64,000 nucleotides of DNA from Anniella stebbinsi (GCA_029215795.1 JARDYH010000003.1:169458382-169522381), one strand, 5' to 3'. Positions 11,128 through 20,405 are shown, counted from the stretch's first letter. The notes: generated by a model from the sequence alone, not told the origin. Made by a program: numbers and translations.

Positions 11128-12420
11128 TAAAAAACTGCCTGCCCGCCTGCCCGCCTGCTAGGTTGCCGCCATTGTGAAGTAGCCGGAATGCGTGGGCTGG
11201 TCTCACGGTTCTATTGCTTACTTGTGCAATGCGCAAGCGCCTGGCATCATGCCCGCCTCTGCCTCTGCCTCTGCCTCTGCCTCTGCCTGCCCGCCTGCCC
11301 GCCTGCTAGGTTGCCGCCATTGTGAAGTAGCCGGAATGCGTGGGCTGGTCTCACGGTTCTATTGCTTACTTGTGCAATGCGCAAGCGCCTGGCATCATGC
11401 CCGCCTCTGCCTCTGCCTCTGCCTGCCTGCCTGCCCGCCTGCTAGGTTGCCGCCATTGTGAAGTAGCCGGAATGCGTGGGCTGGTCTCACGGTTCTATTG
11501 CTTACTTGTGCAATGCGCAAGCGCCTGGCATCATGCCCGCCTCTGCCTCTGCCTCTGCCTGCCTGCCTGCCCGCCTGCTAGGTTGCCGCCATTGTGAAGT
11601 AGCCGGAATGCGTGGGCTGGTCTCACGGTTCTATTGCTTACTTGTGCAATGTGCAAGCGCCTGGCATCATGCCCGCCTCTGCCTCTGCCTCTGCCTGCCT
11701 GCCTGCCCGCCTGCTAGGTTGCCGCCATTGTGAAGTAGCCGGAATGCGTGGGCTGGTCTCACGGTTCTATTGCTTACTTGTGCAATGCGCAAGCGCCTGG
11801 CATCATGCCCGCCTCTGCCTCTGCCTCTGCCTGCCTGCCTGCCTGCCCGCCTGCCTGCCTGCTAGGTTGCCGCCATTGTGAAGTAGCCGGAATGCGTGGG
11901 CTGGTCTCACGGTTCTATTGCTTACTTGTGCAATGCGCAAGCGCCTGGCATCATGCCCGCCTCTGCCTCTGCCTCTGCCTGCCTGCCTGCCTGCCCGCCT
12001 GCCCGCCTGCTAGGTTGCCGCCATTGTGAAGTAGCCGGAATGCGTGGGCTGGTCTCACGGTTCTATTGCTTACTTGTGCAATGCGCAAGCGCCTGGCATC
12101 ATGCCCGCCTCTGCCTCTGCCTCTGCCTGCCTGCCTGCCTGCCCGCCTGCCCGCCTGCTAGGTTGCCGCCATTGTGAAGTAGCCGGAATGCGTGGGCTGG
12201 TCTCACGGTTCTATTGCTTACTTGTGCAATGTGCAAGCGCCTGGCATCATGCCCGCCTCTGCCTCTGCCTCTGCCTCTGCCTCTGCCTGCCCGCCTGCCC
12301 GCCTGCTAGGTTGCCGCCATTGTGAAGTAGCCGGAATGCGTGGGCTGGTCTCACAGTTCTATTGCTTACTTGTGCAATGTGCAAGCGCCTGGCATCATGC
12401 CCGCCTCTGCCTGCCCGCCC
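11128..12420 (+). repeat. Minisatellite of 136/148-bp units, 9 copies
   Basis: The word 'ggttgccgccattgtgaag' starts at 11161, 11309, 11445, 11581, 11717, 11865, 12013, 12161 and 12309, giving periods of 148, 136, 136, 136, 148, 148, 148 and 148 bp. The 12-bp length difference comes from nested CTCTGC hexamers and CTGC/CCGC tetramers at the end of each unit. Apart from that the units are nearly identical, so the array spread very recently. The short reading frames in it (85-93 codons, repeated) are a by-product of the repetition. Confidence 0.95.
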
Positions 12421-12449
12421 GCCTGCCTGCCTGGAGGTGCCCATGCAGC

Positions 12450-13622
12450 TGTGACTTTGCCTCTGCCAGTGGGACTTTGCCTCTGCCACTGGGACTTTGC
12501 CTCTGCCACTGGGACTTTGCCTGGAGGGAGCTGTGCCAAACTGTGACTTTGCCTGGAGGGAGCTGTGCCAAACTGGGACTTTGCCTGGAGGGAGCTGTGC
12601 CAAACTGTGACTTTGCCTGGAGGACCCTGTGCCAATGTGACTTTGCCTGGAGGGAGCTGTGCCAAACTGTGACTTTGCCTGGAGGAGCCTGTGCCACTGG
12701 GACTTTGCCTGGAGGGAGCTGTGCCAAACTGGGACTTTGCCTGGAGGGAGCTGTGCCAAACTGGGACTTTGCCTGGAGGGAGCTGTGCCAAACTGTGACT
12801 TTGCCTGGAGGACCCTGTGCCAATGTGACTTTGCCTGGAGGGAGCTGTGCCAAACTGTGACTTTGCCTGGAGGAGCCTGTGCCACTGGGACTTTGCCTGG
12901 AGGGAGCTGTGCCAAACTGTGACTTTGCCTGGAGGACCCTGTGCCAATGTGACTTTGCCTGGAGGGAGCTGTGCCAAACTGTGACTTTGCCTGGAGGAGC
13001 CTGTGCCACTGGGACTTTGCCTGGAGGGAGCTGTGCCAAACTGGGACTTTGCCTGGAGGGAGCTGTGCCAAACTGGGACTTTGCCTGGAGGGAGCTGTGC
13101 CAAACTGGGACTTTGCCTGGAGGACCCTGTGCCAATGTGACTTTGCCTGGAGGGAGCTGTGCCAAACTGTGACTTTGCCTGGAGGAGCCTGTGCCAATGT
13201 GACTTTGCCTGGAGGGAGCTGTGCCAAACTGTGACTTTGCCTGGAGGAGCCTGTGCCACTGGGACTTTGCCTGGAGGGAGCTGTGCCAAACTGTGACTTT
13301 GCCTGGAGGACCCTGTGCCAATGTGACTTTGCCTGGAGGGAGCTGTGCCAAACTGTGACTTTGCCTGGAGGGAGCTGTGCCCAACTGGGACTTTGCCTGG
13401 AGGGAGCTGTGCCAAACTGTGACTTTGCCTGGAGGACCCTGTGCCAATGTGACTTTGCCTGGAGGAGCCTGTGCCACTGGGACTTTGCCTGGAGGGAGCT
13501 GTGCCAAACTGTGACTTTGCCTGGAGGACCCTGTGCCAATGTGACTTTGCCTGGAGGGAGCTGTGCCAAACTGTGACTTTGCCTGGAGGACCCTGTGCCA
13601 ATGTGACTTTGCCTGGAGGAGC
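12450..13622 (+). repeat. Minisatellite of 30/32-bp units, about 36 copies
   Basis: It starts with three 20-bp units (gactttgcctctgccactgg) and continues with about 36 units that begin gactttgcctggagg. Three unit types alternate: a 32-bp type ending gctgtgccaaactg(t/g), a 30-bp type ending accctgtgccaatgt, and a 30-bp type ending agcctgtgccactgg. Mixed runs of these types recur, which indicates higher-order duplications. The minus strand has no stop codon in any of its three frames for more than 1.2 kb (open frames of 471, 411 and 430 codons overlap). I regard these as composition artefacts, not genes. Confidence 0.95.
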
Positions 13623-13624
13623 CT

Positions 13625-16600
13625 ATGTGCCACTGGAGTCCTCCGATCCACATCGGCCGCACGAATAAGGTAAGTGTGTGCAGTCAACGCAGGGACACCT
13701 GAGAGTGTCCAGAAGTGGGGCAGTGTGAGATCTTACTTCCGAGTAAGCAAGCAGGCAGCCCCGTGTGCCTACTGGGGCGTGGGCACTCAGGACCGGGCAG
13801 ATGCCAGTCCTGGGTGAGAGGGAGCCAATGGTGGAAAAGTATGATTTATCTCATGTTAATTCTTTTCCCCCCCCCCTCCTTCTTTTGCAGCCTATGGAAC
13901 TCTTCGCCACTGCGCAAAGCGCACCCGTGAATCCAGACTGCCCATCTGCCCCAGCCACGGCCGCATGGAGGTGGCCCCTCGATTCACGTCGCCCCTACGA
14001 CTCAGGTAAGAGTGCAGGCAGAGTGGCCATATAGAAAAGAAGGCAGGGCCCCTGCACCTTTAACTGTTGTGATGAAGAGGGAATCTCAGCAGGAACTAAT
14101 TCCATACAAATGACACTGGCAGAAATTCCCTTTTCTCTACAACTGCTGAAGTTAGGAACCCTGACCTGGATTTGATCTGGTCAGCCTAACGTAGGGTGCT
14201 ATTAGGAGTGAATGAATAACCCAAGGACAAAAGAAATGGTGATTCTCTAATGATCCGGTAAGCTGTGTCCTGCCAGACACAAAAGGATAGCCAATCCCTC
14301 TAACAATGGGCTCAGAAGAGTGATTTAGAAAGGGAGGGGTGCAGGAGAAAGAGGATTGCATCACAAACCAGAGAAGTGTGCCGGTGGGAGACTAGTTACT
14401 AGGACTTGCATGTATTAATTAATACAAATCTTTATTTATTTTCCTTTCTTCTTTTGCAGTATAAAAGTATTTATGTAATATTCATTATCCCCCTCCTCTT
14501 CTTTTGCAGCCTATGGCACTCTCACTGCCACAGTGCCCGGGAAAGGAGAGACTTTGCCCATTACATGCCAGCCTGCCCGCCCGCTGCTGATGCCGCCTGC
14601 CGCCTTCCAGATCGTTCCTGCGAGGCGGGCCAGCCGCCTTTCTTGCACAAGCCATGGGACTAGGGGTCCTCCAGGAGAATCTCACCGAGTCCTCAACGCC
14701 CTCAGGACTATGGTAAGTGTTCTGTGAATGGGGGGGGGCACCTTCCACCTAACTGAAGGTTGGCTGTCTGCCTGCTAACTTCCGAGTGAGCAGGCAGCCC
14801 CGTGTGCCTACTGGGGCGTGGGCACTCAGGACCGGGCAGATGCCAGTCCTGGGTGAGAGGGAGCCAATGGTGGAAAAGTATGATTTATCTCATGTTAATT
14901 CTTTCCCCCCCCCCTCCTTCTTTTGCAGCCTATGGAACTCTTCGCCACTGCGCAAAGCGTACCCGTGAATCCAGACTGCCCATCTGCCCCAGCCACGGCC
15001 GCATGGAGGTGGCCCATCGATTCACGTCGCCCGCACGACTCTGGTAAGAGCCTGTCAGAGAGCTTACCCACGAGTAAGCAAGCAGGCAGCCCCGTGTGCC
15101 TGCTGGGGCGTGGGCACTCAGGACGGGCACATGCCAGTCTTGGGTGGGAGGGAGCCAGTGGTGGAAAAGTATCATTTTCCTCATATTCTTCCCCCCCCCC
15201 TTCTTCTTTTGCAGCCTATGGAACTCTTTGCCACAGTGCCCAGGAGAGACGGTAATGCAGACTGCCCACCTGCCCGTCACTGCCCGCCTGGAAGTGGCAT
15301 CTTATCAACAACGCCCTCAGGAGGACTACGGTAAGTGTTCTGTGAATGGGGGGGGGCACCTTCCACCTAACTGAAGGTTGGCTGTCTGCCTGCTAACTTC
15401 CGAGTGAGCAGGCAGCCCCGTGTGCCTACTGGGGCGTGGGCACTCAGGACCGGGCAGATGCCAGTCCTGGGTGAGAGGGAGCCAATGGTGGAAAAGTATG
15501 ATTTATCTCATGTTAATTCTTTCCCCCCCCCTCCTTCTTTTGCAGCCTATGGAACTCTTCGCCACTGCGCAAAGCGTACCCGTGAATCCAGACTGCCCAT
15601 CTGCCCCAGCCACGGCCGCATGGAGGTGGCCCATCGATTCACGTCGCCCGCACGACTCTGGTAAGAGCCTGTCAGAGAGCTTACCCACGAGTAAGCAAGC
15701 AGGCAGCCCCGTGTGCCTGCTGGGGCGTGGGCACTCAGGACGGGCACATGCCAGTCTTGGGTGGGAGGGAGCCAGTGGTGGAAAAGTATCATTTTCCTCA
15801 TATTCTTCCCCCCCCCTTCTTCTTTTGCAGCCTATGGAACTCTTTGCCACAGTGCCCAGGAGAGACGGTAATGCAGACTGCCCACCTGCCCGTCACTGCC
15901 CGCCTGGAAGTGGCATCTTATCAACAACGCCCTCAGGAGGACTACGGTAAGTGTTCTGTGAATGGGGGGGGGGGCACCTTCCACCTAACTGAAGGTTGGC
16001 TGTCTGCCTGCTAACTTCCGAGTGAGCAGGCAGCCCCGTGTGCCTGCTTTGGCGTGGGCACTCAGGAAGGGCAATCCTGGGTGGAAGGGAGCTGGTTGTG
16101 TTGAAGTGGTCAACTAATATTCATTCTTTTTCCCCCCCCTTCTTCTTTTGCAGCCTATGGCACTCTCACTGCCACAGTGCCCGGGAAAGGAGAGACTTTG
16201 CCCATTAAATGCCAGCCTGCCCGCCCGCTGCTGATGCCGCCTGCCGCCTTCCAGATCCTTCCTGCAAAGAGAGCAAGCCGCCCTCCTCGCACAAGCCATG
16301 GGACTTGGCATTCGCCCTCAAGGAGAATGTCACCCAGTCCCCAAAGCCGCTGTTGGACTTTGCCCATTAAATGCCAGCCTGCCCGCCCGCTGCTGATGCC
16401 GCCTGCCGCCTCCCAGATCCTTCCTGCAAAGAGAGCAAGCCGCCCTCCTCGCACAAGCCACGGGACTTGGCATTCGCCCTCAAGGAGAATGTCACCCAGT
16501 CCCCAAAGCCGCTGTTGGACTTTGCCCATTAAATGCCAGCCTGCCCGCCCGCTGCTGATGCCGCCTGCCGCCTTCCAGATCCTTCCTGCAAAGAGAGCAA

Positions 16601-17397
16601 GCCGCCCTCCTCGCACAAGCCATGGGACTTGGCATTCGCCCTCAAGGAGAATGTCACCCAGTCCCCAAAGCCGCTGTTGGACTTTGCCCATTAAATGCCA
16701 GCCTGCCCGCCCGCTGCTGATGCCGCCTGCCGCCTCCCAGATCCTTCCTGCAAAGAGAGCAAGCCGCCCTCCTCGCACAAGCCATGGGACTTGGCATTCG
16801 CCCTCAAGGAGAATGTCACCCAGTCCCCAATGCCGCTGTTGGACTTTGCCCATTAAATGCCAGCCTGCCCGCCCGCTGCTGATGCCGCCTGCCGCCTTCC
16901 AGATCCTTCCTGCAAAGAGAGCAAGCCGCCCTCCTCGCACAAGCCATGGGACTTGGCATTCGCCCTCAAGGAGAATGTCACCCAGTCCCCAATGCCGCTG
17001 TTGGACTTTGCCCATTAAATGCCAGCCTGCCCGCCCGCTGCTGATGCCGCCTGCCGCCTTCCAGATCCTTCCTGCAAAGAGAGCAAGCCGCCCTCCTCGC
17101 ACAAGCCATGGGACTTGGCATTCGCCCTCAAGGAGAATGTCACCCAGTCCCCAATGCCGCTGTTGGACTTTGCCCATTAAATGCCAGCCTGCCCGCCCGC
17201 TGCTGATGCCGCCTGCCGCCTTCCAGATCCTTCCTGCAAAGAGAGCAAGCCGCCCTCCTCGCACAAGCCATGGGACTTGGCATTCGCCCTCAAGGAGAAT
17301 GTCACCCAGTCCCCAATGCCGCTGTTGGACTTTGCCCATTAAATGCCAGCCTGCCTGCCCGCCTTCCAGATTCTGCTGTGGAAGGAGAAATAAATAA
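13625..17397 (+). CDS. Predicted spliced second gene of the hAT element, unknown product
   Basis: A chain of exon-like segments with strong GT-AG signals reads through in one frame when joined as 13625-13669, 13891-14005, 14510-14712, 14929-15043 and 16154-17397. The total is 1722 nt, or 573 codons plus stop. Omitting the third and fourth pieces also keeps the frame (467 codons). The first codon is the ATG in 'gagcctatgtgcc' at the end of the 30-bp minisatellite. The product would start MCHWSPPIHIG, then carry one or two copies of a PMELFATAQS module, then AYGTLTATVPGKGETLPI, and finish with seven 54-residue repeats rich in Pro, Arg and Ser. I recognise no domain. The joins are my reconstruction; expression and coding status are unproven, and a non-coding RNA is an alternative. 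Confidence 0.45.
13670..13890 (+). other. Predicted intron 1
   Basis: It begins gtaagt after 'aataag' and ends in a long C/T tract followed by ttcttttgcag. Its 3' half (from about 13733, 'acttccgagtaagcaagc') is the same sequence found in the later introns of the array, so introns were copied along with exons. Confidence 0.65.
13891..14005 (+). other. Exon-like unit 2 (115 nt)
   Basis: Acceptor ttttgcag|cctatgg and donor ctcag|gtaag. In frame 0 it encodes PMELFATAQSAPVNPD followed by 22 more residues, ending in phase 1. Near-identical 115-nt units occur at 14929 and 15546. Confidence 0.65.
14027..14165. mobile_element. Fragment of a palindromic hAT MITE inside predicted intron 2
   Basis: The block 'agtggccatatag…ggcagggcccctgcacctttaactgttgtgatgaag…caaatgacactggcagaaattcc' matches the second arm of the 320-bp element at 62117-62436. 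The intron holding it (14006-14509, 504 bp) is more than twice as long as the other introns of the array, which fits an insertion here. The right end is not clear. Confidence 0.65.
14444..14509 (+). promoter_or_regulatory. Duplicated 3' splice site before exon-like unit 3
   Basis: Two copies of cttttgcag end at 14459 and 14509, 50 nt apart, each after a pyrimidine-rich run. Use of the first would add 50 nt and break the frame described for the second gene, so the second is the better fit. Confidence 0.5.
14510..14712 (+). other. Exon-like unit 3 (203 nt)
   Basis: Acceptor ttttgcag|cctatgg and donor ctatg|gtaag. Entered in phase 1 it is open throughout (AYGTLTATVPGKGETLPIT…) and leaves in phase 0. 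Its first part is the same as the first repeat of the terminal exon at 16154, so the two share a common origin. Confidence 0.65.
14929..15043 (+). other. Exon-like unit 4 (115 nt)
   Basis: Acceptor ttttgcag|cctatgg and donor gactctg|gtaag. It encodes PMELFATAQSVPVNPD and onwards in frame 0 and leaves in phase 1. This matches entry into unit 3-type exons or the terminal exon. Confidence 0.6.
15215..15330 (+). other. Exon-like unit 5 (116 nt), introduces a stop after unit 4
   Basis: Acceptor ttttgcag|cctatgg and donor actacg|gtaag. In frame 0 it is open (PMELFATVPRRDGNADCPP…). When spliced after a 115-nt unit it is read in another phase and meets TAA within 41 nt. It could act as a poison exon or belong to a different isoform. 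Confidence 0.55.
15546..15660 (+). other. Exon-like unit 6 (115 nt, copy of unit 4)
   Basis: Acceptor ttttgcag|cctatgg and donor gactctg|gtaag; it appears identical to unit 4 and lies exactly one 618-bp (617 with homopolymer change) period further on. Confidence 0.6.
15831..15946 (+). other. Exon-like unit 7 (116 nt, copy of unit 5)
   Basis: Acceptor ttttgcag|cctatgg and donor actacg|gtaag; it is a copy of unit 5, with the same phase behaviour. Confidence 0.55.
16194..17345 (+). repeat. Tandem repeat, 162-bp unit, 7 full copies
   Basis: The word 'gactttgcccattaaatgcc' recurs at exact 162-bp steps from 16194 to 17328. Copies differ by a few bases only (for example ccaaagccgc versus ccaatgccgc, cttccag versus ctcccag), with the later copies more alike, consistent with recent expansion. 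Confidence 0.95.
17389..17394 (+). terminator. Polyadenylation signal AATAAA for the second gene
   Basis: AATAAA overlaps the stop codon of the long plus-strand frame at the end of the last repeat-bearing exon. A second AATAAA lies at 17749-17754 just inside the right TIR. Either could end transcripts of this gene or of the transposase. Confidence 0.5.
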
Positions 17398-17728
17398 TAC
17401 TAGGTGCTGCAAGAGACCATGTGGATTGGCTCTACATCAAAGCAGCCTTCTGGTTTAGAATTACATAGTACACAAGAAAAGAACAATCACTTATCCTGCA
17501 AGATCCCTTCCCAGGCTAGGATCTGAATAATAGCTATTAGCTAGGATCTGAATAGCTATTACCTGGGATTAGCTACTAGTGCATTTGGTAGCATTCCTGC
17601 AACCAACACCTGTCTTGTCATGTAAATGTATGGGTCCCTAAAGCAATTTACAATCACTTTACATTTTACAAATGAATAAGTGAAACTTTCTTCCCTCATT
17701 ACCAATCCACACCAGGCAGGCAATGTCC
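17398..17728. other. Spacer between terminal exon and right TIR
   Basis: AT-rich, no gene seen. A short direct duplication is present at about 17519-17570 ('taggatctgaata…gctatta'). Confidence 0.6.
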
Positions 17729-18990
17729 CCTTCCTGAAGGTTTAAAATAATAAAGTTTAACCTTTGTTTTCCCACTAAAGCATTGCACCAAAGTTTGTTA
17801 AATTTCCAGCGTTTGAGCGGGCATAGGTCCTGTGCCATGTGAGCGAGTTAGAGGTTTGTAGCTCTTAAAACCAACCCATAAATCCCATGTGAAATGCCAT
17901 GCATAAACCTTTGTTTTCCCACTAAAGCATTGCACCAAAGTTTGTTAAATTTCCAGCGTTTGAGCGGGCATAGGTCCTGTGCCATGTGAGCGAGTTAGAG
18001 GTTTGTAGCTCTTAAAACCAACCCATAAATCCCATGTGAAATGCCATGCATAAACCTTTGTTTTCCCACTAAAGCATTGCACCAAAGTTTGTTAAATTTC
18101 CAGCGTTTGAGCGGGCATAGGTCCTGTGCCATGTGAGCGAGTTAGAGGTTTGTAGCTCTTAAAACCAACCCATAAATCCCATGTGAAATGCCATGAATAA
18201 ACGTTCGTTTCCCACTAAAATGTTGCACCTAGCTTCCGGAAATTTCACACACATTTGAAGTGAAGTGTTCCCTGCAATGTGCCAAAGTTTCCCGTTTGTA
18301 TCTTTGAAAATAAAAAAATGGGAGGCAAAACTGTATTTTACCCCACTGCTACCCAATTTTCAACAATTCATTGCCAACACATGCCTGGAGCTAGCTGTCT
18401 GAAATTTTACACACATATCAAGGGAAGTGTTCCCTGTAATGTGCCGAAGTGTCCTGTTTGTATCTTTAAAAATAAAAACATGGGAGGCATAACTGCATTT
18501 ACCCCACTACTACCCATTTTTCAAAAATTCATTGCCACACCAGGCAAGCACCCACGGTTCTGGGATTTCACACACGTGGGTCCCAAGGTTCCACCTACAA
18601 TGTGGCAAAGTTTCATGTGTGTAACTTTAAAAATGACCGAGTTATAGGCATTCCATGTTATTTATTAAAAAATTAATTGCCACAAACTGCATGCACCAAT
18701 CTTTCTGAAATTTCTCACAGATACCTATCCCTAACCAGTGTACAATGTGCCCAAGTTTCATCCTTCTGTCGTTAAAAATGAAAAAGTTATAGGCGTTTTT
18801 GTAAAACAATAATTTGCTATAGGAAAAAGCATTCAAAATGGCGTCCGATCCGGATCGGAAAATCCGATCCGCGGATCGGAATCGGATCCGATCCGATCCG
18901 ACACACGATCCGATCCGATCCGATCCGACCCCCCAGGTCCGATTCCGATCCGCTATCCGATCCGATCCGGGGGGTCAGTGCACATCCCTA
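17729..18990 (-). repeat. Right terminal inverted repeat, about 1.26 kb
   Basis: Reverse complement of 6134-7415, with the same three 147-bp units (about 17765-18195), the same diverged outer units and a terminal TGCACATCCCTA. In the portions I compared by eye (6361-6720 against 18410-18780) I found no mismatch. The pentanucleotide block near the end and a few bases around 18800-18840 do differ. Confidence 0.93.
18842..18975. repeat. Subterminal (TCCGA)n-type array, right end
   Basis: CCGAT-rich block matching the one at 6146-6298 in composition but not in exact order. It is mostly CCGAT on the plus strand, that is, in direct orientation relative to the left array. Confidence 0.85.
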
Positions 18991-18998
18991 GTGAAAAG
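18991..18998. repeat. Target-site duplication, right copy (GTGAAAAG)
   Basis: Perfect second copy of the 8-bp sequence at 6126-6133. Confidence 0.95.
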
Positions 18999-20405
18999 CA
19001 TGTTTATCACTTGAGGGCTCCAGCTAGCATGAAGTTGCATGTATCAGACAGCACAGATCAAACACTAGAGATAGAACTGTTCCAACACTTCACGTGTTGA
19101 GCTATTGTGTCATAAAGTGATACAGTATGTCATTGTGCAATTATATCTCTGTGCTATGCATGTATGAATTAGCTTGTAGAATACCTGGAACATTTACCTG
19201 AACATTCTCTCTCTGCTTTGGTATGAGCCACTAATAATGAGAACAATTTAGGATGACACAATTTTAAACCAGTTCTTGCCTTTTTGTTTTGTTTTCCCCT
19301 TTGTTTGGAAAGATTGAAAAACCTTTACCATCAAGGGCTATCTTGTAAAAATGCTAAGGGACAGCAATTTTTCATTTCACCCTAGAAAGAGTTCTTAAAA
19401 GAATCAGTAAGTGCCAATAATGTTTGACTCCACTTCCCTATCGTCTTGGAACATTCATTTTAGATTATCCTATAGTAAGACCAAATGATTCTTCACATAG
19501 CAATCTCCAGTTTATACAAACTGCTCTGTGTCCCAGTTCTACTTAATAGCATTATTATTTGCATACACAAAATCCAGCTACATTTCTGCCAGGCCAGCCG
19601 TATCCATATTAAGTGGCATTTACACAAGGAATGTCACTTGGGTTTCTTAGAAACTCAGCCATTATGGCTTCTGTACATGTGTATTTTGTTGGCATCAGAC
19701 ACCTCTCCAGTACCTTGTCTAATGTGTTTATCGTTCTGGAAGGCATCTGGGAGCAAAAGAATCCCATGATAGGTGCAAGCTGGAAGCTCCTGACTTACTT
19801 AAAATGGCATGATAGTATGATAGCTACTTGCATGTATGTAGTCAATATTAATGACCTGTGTGTCTGTCCTCTGCCTTAATTTAACTACTAGAAGTTGCTC
19901 TCAGATGAGTAGGCAAACAACAGGAACTCAGAATGAATGCAAATGCCTTCCAGAACTGGTATGGTCACTCAGGCTTCTAGGAAGCCTGTGCCTCAGTGCC
20001 GGCTCCAGTTTCTTTAGGACCATTGGAATAGACACCCTTGGGGGGGGGGCGCCCTCTACCTTCACGCTGTCATTGTCACCAGCTGCTATTGCTCCTCCTC
20101 CTCCAATTTCTCATCATTGCTTGCTCAGCAGGCAGGAAGTAGGCTGTGAGAACTCTTACTCTGCCTTCTCACCACCACCATTGTCTGAGCCACAGCGAGA
20201 GGAAGGTGAGCAAGCAGGTTGCCATGGTGAAGAGGAGGAGCAAGTACAGGGCTCTCTTGTAAGTGGGCCCATGCTGGGGTGCAGGTGTCAGCAGGTGCCC
20301 AACCATGCCTACTCGTGATGCCGCTCCTGCTGTGTCTCACTGTGTATGTAAGCAGTGTGACTGTTAATGAGTTGCCTTTAAGCACAGTGGATTACCCTCT
20401 TGTAT
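18999..20405. other. Non-coding DNA, no gene seen
   Basis: No gene, RNA or clear element ends are visible in this host flank of the hAT insertion. Reading frames near 19485-19880 and 19851-20318 have no recognisable protein content. Confidence 0.5.

Larger units (their letters stand above)
14713..15948 (+). repeat. Two tandem 618-bp blocks of intron-exon-intron-exon
   Basis: The word 'aactgaaggttggctgtctg' starts at 14751, 15369 and 15987, giving a 618-bp period twice. Each block contains a 115-nt and a 116-nt exon-like unit with their introns. The two blocks look nearly identical except for the length of the C and G runs. The pair of exons sums to 231 nt, a multiple of three, so the duplication is frame-neutral at the RNA level. 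Confidence 0.92.
16154..17397 (+). other. Predicted terminal exon built of seven 162-bp repeats
   Basis: After the acceptor ttcttttgcag the sequence opens with the same 'cctatggcactctcactgcc' as exon-like unit 3. It then repeats a 162-bp unit seven times (starts at 16194, 16356, 16518 and so on to 17166) before a partial eighth unit at 17328. Because 162 is a multiple of three, the frame stays open on the plus strand (406 codons) and on the minus strand (394 codons). The plus-strand stop at 17395 overlaps the polyadenylation signal AATAAA at 17389-17394. Each unit also holds AAATGCCAGCC words and a Pro/Arg/Ser-rich 54-residue translation. Confidence 0.7.
6134..18990. mobile_element. Giant, apparently intact hAT transposon (12,857 bp)
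   Basis: The element starts TAGGGGTGTGCA and ends in the near-complement TGCACATCCCTA. It is flanked by a perfect 8-bp duplication and has TIRs of about 1.27 kb that appear almost identical over their length. It carries an uninterrupted hAT transposase with the expected catalytic residues. These three facts are what an autonomous, recently inserted copy should show. The length is unusual: typical autonomous animal hATs are about 2.5-5 kb with TIRs of 10-30 bp. The extra length comes from long composite TIRs, two minisatellites and an array of spliced exon-like units. Whether it can still move is not testable here. Confidence 0.95.

Noticed and set aside
11128..12420. CRISPR-like regular repetition
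   Set aside because: Units are directly adjacent and identical with no unique spacers, in an animal genome; this is a minisatellite.
12247..13687. Three overlapping minus-strand reading frames of 411-471 codons
   Set aside because: They exist because the 30/32-bp unit has no stop codon on that strand in any frame; the peptides are rotations of the same short repeats and show no domain.
16155..17339. Minus-strand 394-codon frame over the 162-bp repeats
   Set aside because: A by-product of a repeat unit divisible by three; splice sites, stop and AATAAA all favour the plus strand.
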